Assembly: GCA_910575815.1 (NCBI GenBank)
Contig: CAJTFN010000001.1
Coordinates: forward strand, 366,507-430,506
DNA from: Oscillospiraceae bacterium
GTDB lineage: Bacteria; Bacillota; Clostridia; Oscillospirales; Oscillospiraceae
Length of the DNA: 64,000 nt
Direction: 5' to 3'
The number at the start of each line of letters is the position of its first letter. Position 1 is the first letter of the stretch. A program made the position numbers and the translations under genes. Positions 8,026-17,100 of this stretch are shown in pieces. The notes under the pieces are model-generated. The model made no database searches, was not told where the DNA came from, and worked only from the letters and a program-made list of their open reading frames with translations.

Positions 8026-9459
8026 TTACCGATGTTCTACCGGTACACGGTCCTGGGGGGCGGAAGCCGCAATACCAAACTTTTTCTCGCGGTTCAGTAA
8101 TAACGGATAATACTGAGCCACCAGGTCGGACATGGGCAAAACCTCCGGCTGCAATGGGATTCCTAACTGCTCGGTGATAAATGAACGGCGATTTTGCATG
8201 CGCTCCCATACCTCCGGGTAGTCCTTTTTCAGCACGTCTCTGAGGGCAGCGTCCGCCAGGCAAACGCCATCCTCCGCGTTGGCTCCGGCATACACCCTGG
8301 AAGAGGGGATGATATCCATTTGGACGACCATTCCGCTTTTGAAGGGAATATTTGATCCCTTTTTTATGGGAGAGGAGAGCCATTCTTCCGTTGCGGTCAG
8401 ATGGCCCGGATTCAAGATCCACCCAAACTCCTCGGCGGGAATGATGGATTGCACCAGGTCAAAGAGTTCTTCGCCGGTAACGCCAATGCCGATGGTGGCA
8501 TACCAGGAGGCGACCGCGGCAAAATACGGCTTGGCAAAGTCCTCCACATACCCTTGCTGCGCCGGGGGAAGCTGATCCGGCTCCGCTGCCAGACAGCCGG
8601 TGCGGCAGGTAAGTCCTCCCTCCAATCCCATCGCCACCGTCAGGGGGTCTCCAAGCTGAGTGGGATTGGTAGAGGGGCTGATTAAGCCTTTTTTGGTATT
8701 TTCGCCCGCCACAAGGAAAGGATGGCAGGTCTGCTGCATCCCCCGGGAATCCAACAGGGATGCAAGCTCTTGCTCGTTCTTCATGAACGGCAGCTGTTCC
8801 AAGACGTTTCGCACGCCCCGGGCCGCCCAGGCCGCGCCATACTCCAACAGTGCGATCTCCTCGGCGGAGTTGCAGACCCGCAGGCCTTCGGCCGGGTCGA
8901 TTAATAGCCATGTGGCGTTAAATACCCGGTCCTCCCCAGCCACATCGATTAAATCCTCCGCCAGGAACGCGGGAATATCCAGCTTCCGACTCTCCGGGCA
9001 GTCGAAACTGCTGCAAAGAAGCTTCCATCCGACCACGCCGACACGGCGGTTTTTCAGGCCGGCCTCCACGAATATTTCTTTCCCGCTGGTCATGCCCCGG
9101 ACGGGCTGGGACGGGAGAGACAGGAAGGAGGCCAGGATGGGGCGAACCGGAATCCTGGCATAGGAATACATCGGATAGCACTCGTTGCCAAGGGCGATGA
9201 CGGCGTCTAGGTCCTTGTATAGAATCAAAAGTCCTTCCTCAAACCGGGGCTCAAAACCGGCGAAGTATTTAAAATTTGAGTAATGTTCCCGGTCTCCGTA
9301 GATTACCAGCGCGTCCAGATCGTGTCGTTCCATCTGCCCGCGGATTTGCTCCAGCCGCCGGGCAAAGCACTCGTCGGACAGTACCGGCTGCCGGGAAGGC
9401 GGCTCCTGGGAAAAATAGGGAGCGTCAAGGGTCCGAATATGGTTGGCTGTAAATTTCAT
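8026..9459 (-). CDS. M24-family metallopeptidase-like protein, probably atypical active site
   Basis: The 477-residue protein has the two-domain creatinase/prolidase layout: an N-terminal domain (LVIYGDREHYSNFKYFAGF, residues 60-85) and a pita-bread-like C-terminal half. Of the usual five metal ligands, a His (NPGHLTATEE) and a Glu (NAEDGVCLAD) are recognisable. The paired Asp motif is replaced by an uncharged stretch (GLEGGLTCRTG), and the first Glu appears as Asp (VVQMDIIPS). It may therefore not be a peptidase. Two adjacent ATGs (9462, 9459) follow GGGAGG; the second has better spacing. It sits downstream of an amidohydrolase and an importer remnant, probably in the same transcript. Confidence 0.7.
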   Translation of the reverse strand: MKFTANHIRTLDAPYFSQEPPSRQPVLSDECFARRLEQIRGQMERHDLDALVIYGDREHYSNFKYFAGFEPRFEEGLLILYKDLDAVIALGNECYPMYSYARIPVRPILASFLSLPSQPVRGMTSGKEIFVEAGLKNRRVGVVGWKLLCSSFDCPESRKLDIPAFLAEDLIDVAGEDRVFNATWLLIDPAEGLRVCNSAEEIALLEYGAAWAARGVRNVLEQLPFMKNEQELASLLDSRGMQQTCHPFLVAGENTKKGLISPSTNPTQLGDPLTVAMGLEGGLTCRTGCLAAEPDQLPPAQQGYVEDFAKPYFAAVASWYATIGIGVTGEELFDLVQSIIPAEEFGWILNPGHLTATEEWLSSPIKKGSNIPFKSGMVVQMDIIPSSRVYAGANAEDGVCLADAALRDVLKKDYPEVWERMQNRRSFITEQLGIPLQPEVLPMSDLVAQYYPLLLNREKKFGIAASAPQDRVPVEHR

Positions 9460-9567
9460 CATAACATCCTCCCTGAGTCCGTTTTGGTTTGAAACACGTG
9501 GAGACGGTCGGTGGGGGTTCCGTTGCTCCGCGTGAGGGCGGGCGTTTTGCCTTGAATCAGACAAGAC

Positions 9568-10905
9568 CTAGATTCCCGCCCGCTCGAAAATTTTCCTGGC
9601 CCTCCCGGCACATTCCGCAAGGATGCGCTCCTCATCCAGGGTCAGGACCTCCCGGTTCCGCATGACGATGGTGCCGTTGACAATGGAGTCCGTGACGTCT
9701 TGCGCGTTTGCCGCTTCGGCAAGGGTGTTTGTTAAGTTGTGGGAAGGATACAGATGGGGCTGACGGATGTCTAAAAGAATGATATCGGCTTTCCTTTGGG
9801 GTTCCAGCGCGCCGAGGTCCTGCTTCAGGCCCAGCGCCGAAGCGCCGCCTTGAAGCGCCATTCGCAGAATTGCGCGGTTTGGTAAAACGGTGGAATCAAA
9901 GATGGGCAGCCCCCACGCGGCGGTAAGACCCACCCGGATGGTCTTCATCTCCTCAAAAATACTGATGTCGTCCCGAGCTGCGCCGTCGCTGCCAAGTCCC
10001 ACAACCGCTCCGGTCTCCAGGAGGCGGGGCGTTTTCGGAAAGCCCTGGCAGCAGAAATTGGCCCGGGGACAATGAACAACGTTCATTTGCTGCCGGCTGA
10101 TGAGATCGATCTCCGCCTCTGAAATTGCCACGCAGTGGGCCGCGAGGAGGTTTTCTCCCACCAGCCCCAGGTGGTGGAGATACTCCACCGGACGGAGGTG
10201 GAAGTTTTCCAGACAAAAAACGACTTCGTCCTTGTGCTCCGCCAAGTGGATGTGGACGCCGGTTTTCAGCTGACGGGCGTAGTCGCCCGTCAAACGGATC
10301 AGTTCCTCAGAACAGGACATGAGCTGCCGAAGGCCGAAATAGATTTGAATCCGCCCGTCTCCTTTTCCGTGGTAGCCTTGGTACAGGTCTGCGGTTTTCT
10401 CAATACAGTCTCGGGTGTGGTCTTTCATGGAGTCGGGGATGTTTCTTCCCTGGTCCATGACGGAGCGGGCAATGGCGGCCCGCAGGCCGGACTCGAGGAC
10501 TGCGTCGGCGGCCCGGTTCATGTGAGTGCCCCCCGCGTCGGCAAAGGCGGTGGTCCCGGAGCGTATCATTTGCAGGCAGGCCAGCTGTGTGCTCCAATAG
10601 ACGTCGTCTGGTTCCAGGCTGCTTTCAAAGGGAACCAGGAACCGGGTCCATATCATGGGGAACTCGTCGGAGATCCGGCCCCGCAGAAGATGCTGGCAGA
10701 CGTGGGTGTGCCCATCCACCAGTCCCGGCATGGCGAGCTTTCCCCGTCCATCGATGGTTTCCTTGGCGGTATAGGTTTCCGAGAGCAGCTCTGCCTTGTC
10801 TATGGCGGCGATGCGGGAATCCCGGATGGCGATGGACATATTTTCCGCGATGTTGTAATCTGGTGTCAATACGCTGCAATTGGAGATCAGAATATCACAG
10901 GTCAT
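9568..10905 (-). CDS. Amidohydrolase of the TRZ/ATZ (chlorohydrolase/deaminase) family
   Basis: This 445-residue metal-dependent hydrolase has all the expected ligands: HTH in GLVDGHTHVCQ, the HIHLAEH strand, AHCV and the aspartate of GLGSDGAARDD. The family deaminates or dechlorinates purine, pyrimidine and triazine rings, and includes guanine, cytosine and 5'-deoxyadenosine/SAH deaminases. Substrate cannot be chosen from the sequence, but a nucleoside hydrolase and a deoxyribosyltransferase-like gene nearby suggest a nucleobase or nucleoside. It lies 27 bases downstream of a truncated ABC permease in the same orientation, so the ancestral operon probably coupled import to hydrolysis. Confidence 0.82.
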   Translation of the reverse strand: MTCDILISNCSVLTPDYNIAENMSIAIRDSRIAAIDKAELLSETYTAKETIDGRGKLAMPGLVDGHTHVCQHLLRGRISDEFPMIWTRFLVPFESSLEPDDVYWSTQLACLQMIRSGTTAFADAGGTHMNRAADAVLESGLRAAIARSVMDQGRNIPDSMKDHTRDCIEKTADLYQGYHGKGDGRIQIYFGLRQLMSCSEELIRLTGDYARQLKTGVHIHLAEHKDEVVFCLENFHLRPVEYLHHLGLVGENLLAAHCVAISEAEIDLISRQQMNVVHCPRANFCCQGFPKTPRLLETGAVVGLGSDGAARDDISIFEEMKTIRVGLTAAWGLPIFDSTVLPNRAILRMALQGGASALGLKQDLGALEPQRKADIILLDIRQPHLYPSHNLTNTLAEAANAQDVTDSIVNGTIVMRNREVLTLDEERILAECAGRARKIFERAGI

Positions 10906-10932
10906 AAAAAGCTCCTTTCCCGGCCCTGGCGG

Positions 10933-11672
10933 TCAGCCTTTCAGCATGCCGCTGACGATGCTCTTTTCCACTTTTTCCTGGGCCAGAAGGTAAAATGTGA
11001 CGGTGGGGATCAGGGAGATAATGACGGCGGCGAAAATAACGGAGTACAGAATGCCGAAATCGCCTTTAAAACTGAGCAGCGCCACGGAGACGGTTCGAAG
11101 CTCCCGGCTCTCGATCAGCACATTGGCGATGGCCAGCTCGTTGTAGGTAAACAGGAAGGTGATGATGCCGCAGGTGGCCAGGGCCGGTTTGCTGACGGGG
11201 GCGATGATCAGAAACACAACCTGTAGAAGATTGCACCCGTCAATCGTCGCCGCTTCGTCCAGCTCGGGCGACAGGCTCTCAATGGAGTTTTTCAAAATAA
11301 AGAAGACCAGAGCCATATTCAGCCCCGCGTAGACGATAGTGAGGACCCACAGCTTGTCCTTTAACCCAAGGCCGCTAATCATCTGCACGATGGGCACGAT
11401 GGCGCTTTGCACCGGGATCATGAGTGCGGCGATGAACAGAAGGGAAAAGAAGCCGGAAAAGGGGACTTTCTTTCGCGCGACCACGTAGGCCGCCATGAGA
11501 CAAACCACCAGCATAATGGCGATGGCACTCAGGGAGACGGCCAGGGAGTTTATGGTAGCGTGAAAAATATCCGCCATTTTCTCCGCCATAACGTAGTTTT
11601 CCAGAGTGGGATGGACCGGTGGGACCAAAAAGTCCTGGAATATCTCGCGATTGTCTTTAAAGGAGGAAATGA
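10933..11672 (-). pseudogene. Carbohydrate-type ABC importer permease, N-terminus missing
   Basis: About 246 residues of a MalG/CUT1-type inner-membrane permease remain, from ISSFKDNREIF to the conserved C-terminus EKVEKSIVSGMLKG. The EAA-type loop is present (LDEAATIDGCNLLQVVFLIIAPVS). The usual first membrane segment and start are absent: immediately upstream the sequence changes, in another frame, to a fragment of a solute-binding protein. The junction near 11672-11678 points to a deletion that fused two operon members, or to an assembly join. No ribosome binding site serves this fragment. Confidence 0.8.
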
Positions 11673-11677
11673 AGCAT

Positions 11678-11881
11678 GGCTCCGGAGGGGCCGTCCCAGT
11701 CCTCGGCGCCGACGAGGTCGCTGAGGTCCTGAACAATGCCGCTGGCCACCCACTGGTCCAGAGGGAACCCGTTGTTGGCGATGAACAGGTCTGGCAGGTC
11801 CCCGCTTGCGACGCCGGAGTTGATTTTTGCCTTGAAGGCCTCGGAATCGTCTCCGATGGAAATGTCCTCAATCAACATAGG
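11678..11881 (-). pseudogene. Internal fragment of an extracellular solute-binding protein
   Basis: Roughly 68 residues (IEDISIGDDSEAFKAKI, then SGDLPDLFIANNG, then SGIVQDLSDLVGAEDW) match the N-terminal lobe of family 1 sugar-type solute-binding lipoproteins. Signal peptide, lipobox and all of the C-terminal lobe are missing. Both ends are abrupt: one side runs into a permease fragment in a different frame, the other into a histidine kinase fragment on the opposite strand. It cannot make a functional protein. Confidence 0.75.
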
Positions 11882-12344
11882 GTCCGAAATCAAAATCGCG
11901 GAGCACTATCTGCAAATCATGCAGAGGCGATATCGGGAGAGCTTCTCCTTTCGGATCGACATCAGCGAGGGCCTGTGGGAGTATGCTATTCCCAAATTGA
12001 CGCTTCAGCCCCTTTTGGAAAACTCCATAATTCACGGATTTGTGGTTCCGGGCAAAAGTGGTCAGATCCTGTTGATCGGCATGGAACAGCAGGAGGAGAT
12101 TTGCATCAAAATCATAGACAACGGGGCCGGCATCTCCGATACGCGCTTGGGGGAGATCCGTGCCATCAAGGAGGGCAGGAAGACGTCCTTTGGAATCGCC
12201 AGCATTCAGGAGCGGCTCCAGCTCTATTTTGGCAATGCGGCCTGGGTGCGGGTCCAGTCCCGCGTGGAAGGGGGCACAACGGTTTCCGTGTGTTTTCCAA
12301 AGAAAAATATGTTGAACTCGGATTACGATGAGGACTGGCTGTAA
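11882..12344 (+). pseudogene. YesM-type sensor histidine kinase, C-terminal remnant
   Basis: About 153 residues of a LytS/YesM-class sensor kinase remain, starting abruptly at SEIKIAEHYLQIMQRRY. The ATPase domain is intact: N-box LQPLLENSIIHGF, G1 box IDNGAGIS, G2-like FGIASIQERL and the C-terminal GGTTVSVCFP. The extracytoplasmic sensor, membrane segments, HAMP and the phosphoacceptor His region are lost, so it cannot sense or autophosphorylate normally. A YesN-type response regulator follows after 47 bases and is its expected partner. Confidence 0.82.
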
Positions 12345-12391
12345 GTGTCGCGTCCCCGGTGGGGCGGCGGCCGTGTTAGAGGAGGACTCCG

Positions 12392-13993
12392 TTGGTTTAC
12401 CGATTTTTCATTCTGGATGACGAATACTATGTGAGACAGCGCATCCGCCTTTGTATTCCCTGGGAGGAGTATGGTTTTGAATACGTCGGAGAGGCGTCCA
12501 GCGTGCAAAAGGCCCTGGAATTTATAGGGGAAAACAGGTTGGACCTGGCGATTGTGGATATTTCCATGCCAGGACAGAGCGGGCTGGAATTTATCCGGCG
12601 GGCCCGGGCGCTTCAACCTAAGATGAAATGCGTCATCCTAAGCGGCTTTGCCGCGTTCGAATATGCCCGGGAATCCTTTCAGTATGGAGTCAGCCGGTAT
12701 TTGCTTAAGCCCGTTAACACGGAGGAACTGGTGGAGTGCATTACGCAGCTGAAAAGGGAGATGGACGAGGAAACCGAACGGCGTCTGGAGCGCCAACAGC
12801 TTTTGCAGCGAAACCAGCTGGCGGAAAAGGAACTGAAAAACGCGTTCTTCCGCAATCTTTTTTCCAATAAGCCCTTTGGGGAGGAGCCCTTTCAGCTGGA
12901 GTGCACCGGTATCGCGGAGGACCAGCAGTATCTCCTGTTTGTCATAGACATTTCCTCCGGTAAAACGGGCAGCACATACGACCAAAAGGCGGCCGCCCGA
13001 CTGGCGGTGGCCAACATGCTGGAGAGCCATTTCGCCAACCGGGCGTTTTGCCTGCTGACTCACGATGTGTACGACCATGTGGTGCTGCTGCTGGACAGGC
13101 AGCAGCAAAAGTTCTCTGCCGAGGAGCTATTAAAAGAAATTTATCAGCCCACCCGGATTCTTCAGCTGGACGTCATTTGCGGATACTCCACGATGCAGGA
13201 AGGGACGGCCTCCCAGCTGCATCAGGCGTATCAAAAGGCACTGGACTTTTTTCTCTTCCGGGCGATTTATGGAAACGACGCCACCGTGCTGGAGGAACGG
13301 CTTCCAAGCTCCTATATCCTCAACCACCTCCACGAGAGCAGAAACCAGATTCGGTATTACCTCTTTGCCGGGAATTGCGAGCTGACCATGGAATCGGTGG
13401 CCCGTATTTTCGAGATTATCGGGCAGGAGAAGATTTCCCTGACCACACTGGAGACCGTTCTTTTTACGATCTTCAACATCGCGGTTCACTACGCTGCCAG
13501 CAATCAGCTGGAGCTGTTTGACGGCAGCAAGCAATGGGTGGCGCAGACCTGTTCTGAGCTGATAAGAGCGGGGAAAAGCTTGGGGGAGATCGCGCACAGT
13601 TTTCAGCGCCTATTCGCCACGCTCTTGCAAAGCCGGGGGGTCAACGGCGTGCAGCGGCTGATTGAGGAAGTGGTGGAACAGGTAAAAACGTATATCCAGC
13701 AGAACTATAAGAACAAAAACCTGGGCTTGACGGAGATAGCCTCCGATTTTCTGATCAGTCCCTCGTATTTGAGCCGGAATTTCAAAAAGATTTGCGGAAT
13801 TTCTCTGACAGGCTATATAACCCAGTGCCGTCTGGAGTTTGGCTGCCAGCTTTTGGAGAGTACGAATTTGTCTGTGGCGGAAATATCGGAGAAGATCGGG
13901 TATCAGGATTTGTTCTATTTTTCAAAGAAATTTAAAGAGGCCTATGGCATTTCGCCGTCTCACTACCGGGCCAAGTTTCAGGAAAAAGAGTGA
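12392..13993 (+). CDS. YesN-type response regulator with AraC DNA-binding domain
   Basis: The 533-residue cytoplasmic regulator has an N-terminal receiver domain (FFILDDEYYVRQRI; phosphoacceptor Asp56 in IVDISMPG; Lys in YLLKPVN near residue 107), a long middle region, and a C-terminal AraC pair of helix-turn-helix motifs (LGLTEIASDFLISPSYLSR and SVAEISEKIGYQDLFYFSK). Such proteins activate nearby ABC sugar importers. The start is a TTG with an ideal GGAGG seven bases upstream. Its partner kinase just upstream is truncated, so its signal input is probably lost or supplied in trans. The nucleoside hydrolase gene follows directly. Confidence 0.93.
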   Translation: MVYRFFILDDEYYVRQRIRLCIPWEEYGFEYVGEASSVQKALEFIGENRLDLAIVDISMPGQSGLEFIRRARALQPKMKCVILSGFAAFEYARESFQYGVSRYLLKPVNTEELVECITQLKREMDEETERRLERQQLLQRNQLAEKELKNAFFRNLFSNKPFGEEPFQLECTGIAEDQQYLLFVIDISSGKTGSTYDQKAAARLAVANMLESHFANRAFCLLTHDVYDHVVLLLDRQQQKFSAEELLKEIYQPTRILQLDVICGYSTMQEGTASQLHQAYQKALDFFLFRAIYGNDATVLEERLPSSYILNHLHESRNQIRYYLFAGNCELTMESVARIFEIIGQEKISLTTLETVLFTIFNIAVHYAASNQLELFDGSKQWVAQTCSELIRAGKSLGEIAHSFQRLFATLLQSRGVNGVQRLIEEVVEQVKTYIQQNYKNKNLGLTEIASDFLISPSYLSRNFKKICGISLTGYITQCRLEFGCQLLESTNLSVAEISEKIGYQDLFYFSKKFKEAYGISPSHYRAKFQEKE

Positions 13994-14007
13994 TGGGAGG
14001 GAACACG

Positions 14008-14943
14008 ATGGAAAAGCTGCTGCTCAGTGTGGACACAGGAATTGACGACGCGCTGGCGATTGCCAGCTTACTGGCGCAAAACGTCTTTGAACCAATTGGG
14101 ATCACCACTTCCTATGGAATGGCAACGAGAGAAAAGACCTACCGCAACACCCGCTATATTCTCGATTTGCTGGGGAGCACGCTGCCGGTTTTTATGGGAA
14201 GCGGCAAACCATTTTACAAAACGCGGACTTACAACGGAAATTTTCACGGCTTGGACGGAGCTGCCAATCTGCTGGGGGAAGTCCGGGGGGCGGACCTGAA
14301 CGGCCTGCCCTCTGTGAATTCCGCCGAATTTCTCATCCAGTCCGCCCAGAAATACGCCGGTGAGCTGACCCTGGTTACCACAGGACCGCTGACGGATTTG
14401 GCGGTGGCGTTGGAGCGCGCTCCGGATTTGCCGGGGAACTTGAAAAATGTGGTGGTGATGGGGGGCGCGGTCCGGTGTCGCGGCAATTCCTCGCCCTGGG
14501 CGGAGGCAAACATCAAAGCCGATCCCCACGCCTCTAAAATGGTTCTTTCCTCTTCGCTGCCCATCGTTTTGGTCGGACTGGACGTTACCCGGCAGGTGCT
14601 GCTGAAACAGGAGCATATCGACCGATGGAGAGCGCTTGGAACCCCGAAGGCGGAGTTTTTCAGCAGACTGCTGGAATTTTATTTATCGGAGTACCGGAGG
14701 TTTTATCCTGAGCTTGGCGGATGCGCGCTGCACGATCCTCTGGCTGTGGCCGTCGCGGTAAACCCATCCTTAGTGGAGACGGAGCCGGTGTGTCTGGAGG
14801 TGGTGACAGAGGGGGAACGGGAGGGACAGCTCTGTCCCGCCGGGCCTCGGGGAGGCGGTCCCGGCAATGAGGCAGCCCTTCGTGTCAACGCGGAGGCGTT
14901 TCAAAAAGAGTTTCACCGTGGGATGCTGGCGGTTTTGAAATAG
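14008..14943 (+). CDS. Nucleoside hydrolase (IunH family)
   Basis: The 311-residue enzyme hydrolyses the N-glycosidic bond of ribonucleosides to base and ribose. The Ca-binding N-terminal cluster reads VDTGIDDALA, where most members have DPGxDDA; the Pro to Thr change leaves all Asp ligands. The central NVVVMGGAV and C-terminal ALHDPLAVA, carrying the catalytic His, are present. GGGAGGG six bases before the ATG fixes the start. It lies 14 bases after the response regulator gene and 26 before a deoxyribosyltransferase-like gene, suggesting a nucleoside-salvage unit. Confidence 0.9.
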   Translation: MEKLLLSVDTGIDDALAIASLLAQNVFEPIGITTSYGMATREKTYRNTRYILDLLGSTLPVFMGSGKPFYKTRTYNGNFHGLDGAANLLGEVRGADLNGLPSVNSAEFLIQSAQKYAGELTLVTTGPLTDLAVALERAPDLPGNLKNVVVMGGAVRCRGNSSPWAEANIKADPHASKMVLSSSLPIVLVGLDVTRQVLLKQEHIDRWRALGTPKAEFFSRLLEFYLSEYRRFYPELGGCALHDPLAVAVAVNPSLVETEPVCLEVVTEGEREGQLCPAGPRGGGPGNEAALRVNAEAFQKEFHRGMLAVLK

Positions 14944-14969
14944 CCGCAGCGACGATAAAATAATAGGAG

Positions 14970-15854
14970 ATGGAAGAAATTCCGCGTACAAGCATGAAAA
15001 AGAATTGGGGAATTTATGTGGCAGGGCCGATGGTCTTTTGGCCCGGCGGAGAGGAACTGGTCCGCTGTTATAAGGAGCTCTGCCGGAAGGAGGGCTTCGC
15101 GGTTCCGGAATGTGCCACGGAGTTGGAGGCTGGGGACGCACCTTTGGAGCGGGCTCGTAAATTGCGCAGACGGTGCGTGGAGCGGCTGGTTCAAAGCCAT
15201 TGCGTGATTGCCTGTGTGGAGCGGTTTCGGGGAGAAGAGGCGGACAGCGGCACCTTGTTTGAAACGGGGATGGGAATGGCGCTGGGACACCGGATCTATC
15301 TGTATGGGCAGATGCCTCCCGCCTGGATGGGAGACGACGTTTATCCGGATTTTCCAACGGCCCTGGCGGCGTGCTGCCGGGATGAGGCTGCTGGTGTGAA
15401 CGCGGCAGCCGCCCCGGATAGCAGGCCAGCTGCCCATGGATCCGCTTTGCTGGCGGAAGTGCCCGACGGCCTGGATTTCGGGCGCGCCGTCAGGTGGGCC
15501 TGGAAAGAGCGGGCTGGCTCCTCCCTTGAGAAGCTGCTGCCCAAGGATCTGCGGGAATTATCGGACGGCTGCCGGCGGGCCATTGTCAATTTGGAGGACG
15601 CGCCTGGCGGTACGGAGCCCGATTCCCGGATGGCCGTGCTGTGCGGATATCTTTACGGGAAGCGGATTCCCTATACCGCCTATATAAAAAATCCGGTTCC
15701 TATGGTACAGAGGATTCCGGGAGCTTACACGGATTCTGCCGGAAGGATGTCCGACGTTCAGGGGAATATGATCGAACCATTTGGGCTGCCGTTGAATTTG
15801 ATGCTGGCGACTACCATGGAGGGGATTATAAGCGGGGAAGGGGAGATTCGATAG
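14970..15854 (+). CDS. Tandem nucleoside 2-deoxyribosyltransferase-like protein
   Basis: The 294-residue protein seems to contain two related domains. Residues 12-135 carry the deoxyribosyltransferase pattern: IYVAGPMVFWPGG, a SH-V-IA strand, then ADSGTLFETGMGMALG with the DxGT and Glu motif. Residues 165-285 repeat the order in weaker form (SDGCRRAIVNLED, then PDSRMAVLCGYLYGKRIPY, then GNMIEPFGLPLNLML) but lack the Thr and catalytic Glu. These enzymes swap bases on deoxyribose or hydrolyse deoxynucleotides. The start is uncertain: AGGAG directly abuts the ATG at 14970, and ATG 14994 is an alternative. Assignment is from motifs only. Confidence 0.65.
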   Translation: MEEIPRTSMKKNWGIYVAGPMVFWPGGEELVRCYKELCRKEGFAVPECATELEAGDAPLERARKLRRRCVERLVQSHCVIACVERFRGEEADSGTLFETGMGMALGHRIYLYGQMPPAWMGDDVYPDFPTALAACCRDEAAGVNAAAAPDSRPAAHGSALLAEVPDGLDFGRAVRWAWKERAGSSLEKLLPKDLRELSDGCRRAIVNLEDAPGGTEPDSRMAVLCGYLYGKRIPYTAYIKNPVPMVQRIPGAYTDSAGRMSDVQGNMIEPFGLPLNLMLATTMEGIISGEGEIR

Positions 15855-16061
15855 GTTTTATGTGATGATCGTTGTAAATGGCGGGGAGAGGAAGTTCCGG
15901 TGTCATACAGCTTTTACCGAAGATCGATATTTAGGCAAATTGGGAAATAGAAGTAGCGCGGAGGCACGTAATATGCTATACTGGGATCGGGAAACAAAAT
16001 ATACTGAAATCAGACTTTAATACGGTTTCATACATTTACTTCTATATCAAGGAGCATATTT

Positions 16062-16991
16062 GTGGATACCAGTTTGGAAAAGCAGAAAAAATTAGCCTAT
16101 GTGGCCCGGCGGTATTACCTGGAGGACCAGAGGCAAAGCGACATCGCCCAGGAGTTGGGGGTGTCCCGCCCGCTGATCAGCCGGATGCTTTCCGAGGCCC
16201 GGGAGCTGGGCATCGTGGAGATTACCATTCACAAACCCGGGGCCCGTACGGCCCGGCTGCTGGAGCGTCTTCGCCTCTCCAGCTCTATCCGGGGCGGTGT
16301 TCTGGTGGAGGACGGGAAGGACAACGACGCGACGAATCAGGCCCTTTCCCAGGGGGCCGTGGAACTGCTGGGCCAGTTAGGCGCCCGCCGCCTGGGGGTG
16401 GGTTGGGGCTACTTGATAGGCCAGCTGGTGACCTGGCTGGAGGAACATCCCCAGCCAGACAGCGCCGTTACCGATATCTGTCCTCTGGTGGGCAACGCCA
16501 GCATTCCCGCCCGGAATTACCAGTCGAACGAGAACGTCCGCCTGATGGCCCAGCAGCTGGGGGCCACGCCGCACTTCCTCTACCTCCCGGCCCTGCCGGA
16601 GAGCCTGGAGGAAAAACAGGTCCTATGCTCCACAGAGGTTTACCGCCAGACGCATCAGCAGTGGGAACGGCTGGACACCGCCCTGGTCAACATCGGGGAC
16701 TATCCCTCCAGTCCCGATTTTGCCTCCTTGGTGCGCTATGGCGGTCTGCTCCAGCAGCAGCGGGCCTGCGGGCGAATGCTGATCTATTACTTCAACGAAG
16801 GGGGAACGGTCATCCAGTCGGACCAGGATTTTGCCATTCAGATTCCCCTGGAGACCTTGAAGCGCTGTCCCAATATCATCGGCGTCTGCTCTGCCAACAC
16901 CAGCGCCAAGGCCCTGGGCGGCGCCCTCAAGTCCGGCCTATTCACCCACATTGTGGCCCGGCGGGATTTGGTGGGAGGTTTGCTGGAGTAA
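16062..16991 (+). CDS. SorC-family sugar-responsive transcriptional regulator
   Basis: The 309-residue regulator has an N-terminal helix-turn-helix (QRQSDIAQELGVSRPLISR, residues 25-45) and a C-terminal sugar-phosphate-binding domain of the SorC/LsrR/DeoR type (LGVGWGYLIGQLVTWL; GVCSANTSAKALGGALKSG). It begins with GTG behind AAGGAG. A terminator closes its transcript, and the dhaL-dhaK-aldolase operon follows in the same direction, preceded by a direct repeat that may be its operator. A phosphorylated product of that operon is the likely effector, by analogy with LsrR. Confidence 0.92.
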   Translation: MDTSLEKQKKLAYVARRYYLEDQRQSDIAQELGVSRPLISRMLSEARELGIVEITIHKPGARTARLLERLRLSSSIRGGVLVEDGKDNDATNQALSQGAVELLGQLGARRLGVGWGYLIGQLVTWLEEHPQPDSAVTDICPLVGNASIPARNYQSNENVRLMAQQLGATPHFLYLPALPESLEEKQVLCSTEVYRQTHQQWERLDTALVNIGDYPSSPDFASLVRYGGLLQQQRACGRMLIYYFNEGGTVIQSDQDFAIQIPLETLKRCPNIIGVCSANTSAKALGGALKSGLFTHIVARRDLVGGLLE

Positions 16992-17004
16992 CGGCACAGG
17001 ATGA

Positions 17005-17039
17005 AAAGCTTCTCAGGCTTTACCTGAGAAGCTTTTTTG
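17005..17039 (+). terminator. Terminator of the sorC-type regulator gene
   Basis: AAGCTTCTCAGG pairs with CCTGAGAAGCTT around a short CTTTA loop and is followed by TTTT. It separates the regulator transcript from the dhaL promoter. Confidence 0.9.
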
Positions 17040-17100
17040 TGCAATATCCATAGTTTTCCTACTGCCTTCCTGTCCATTACAGGGAAATCTGGATTCAACG

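Noticed and set aside
11600..12400. Intact histidine kinase or solute-binding protein genes
   Set aside because: Open frames exist across the junctions but mix real fragments with out-of-frame sequence; only the fragments are supported.
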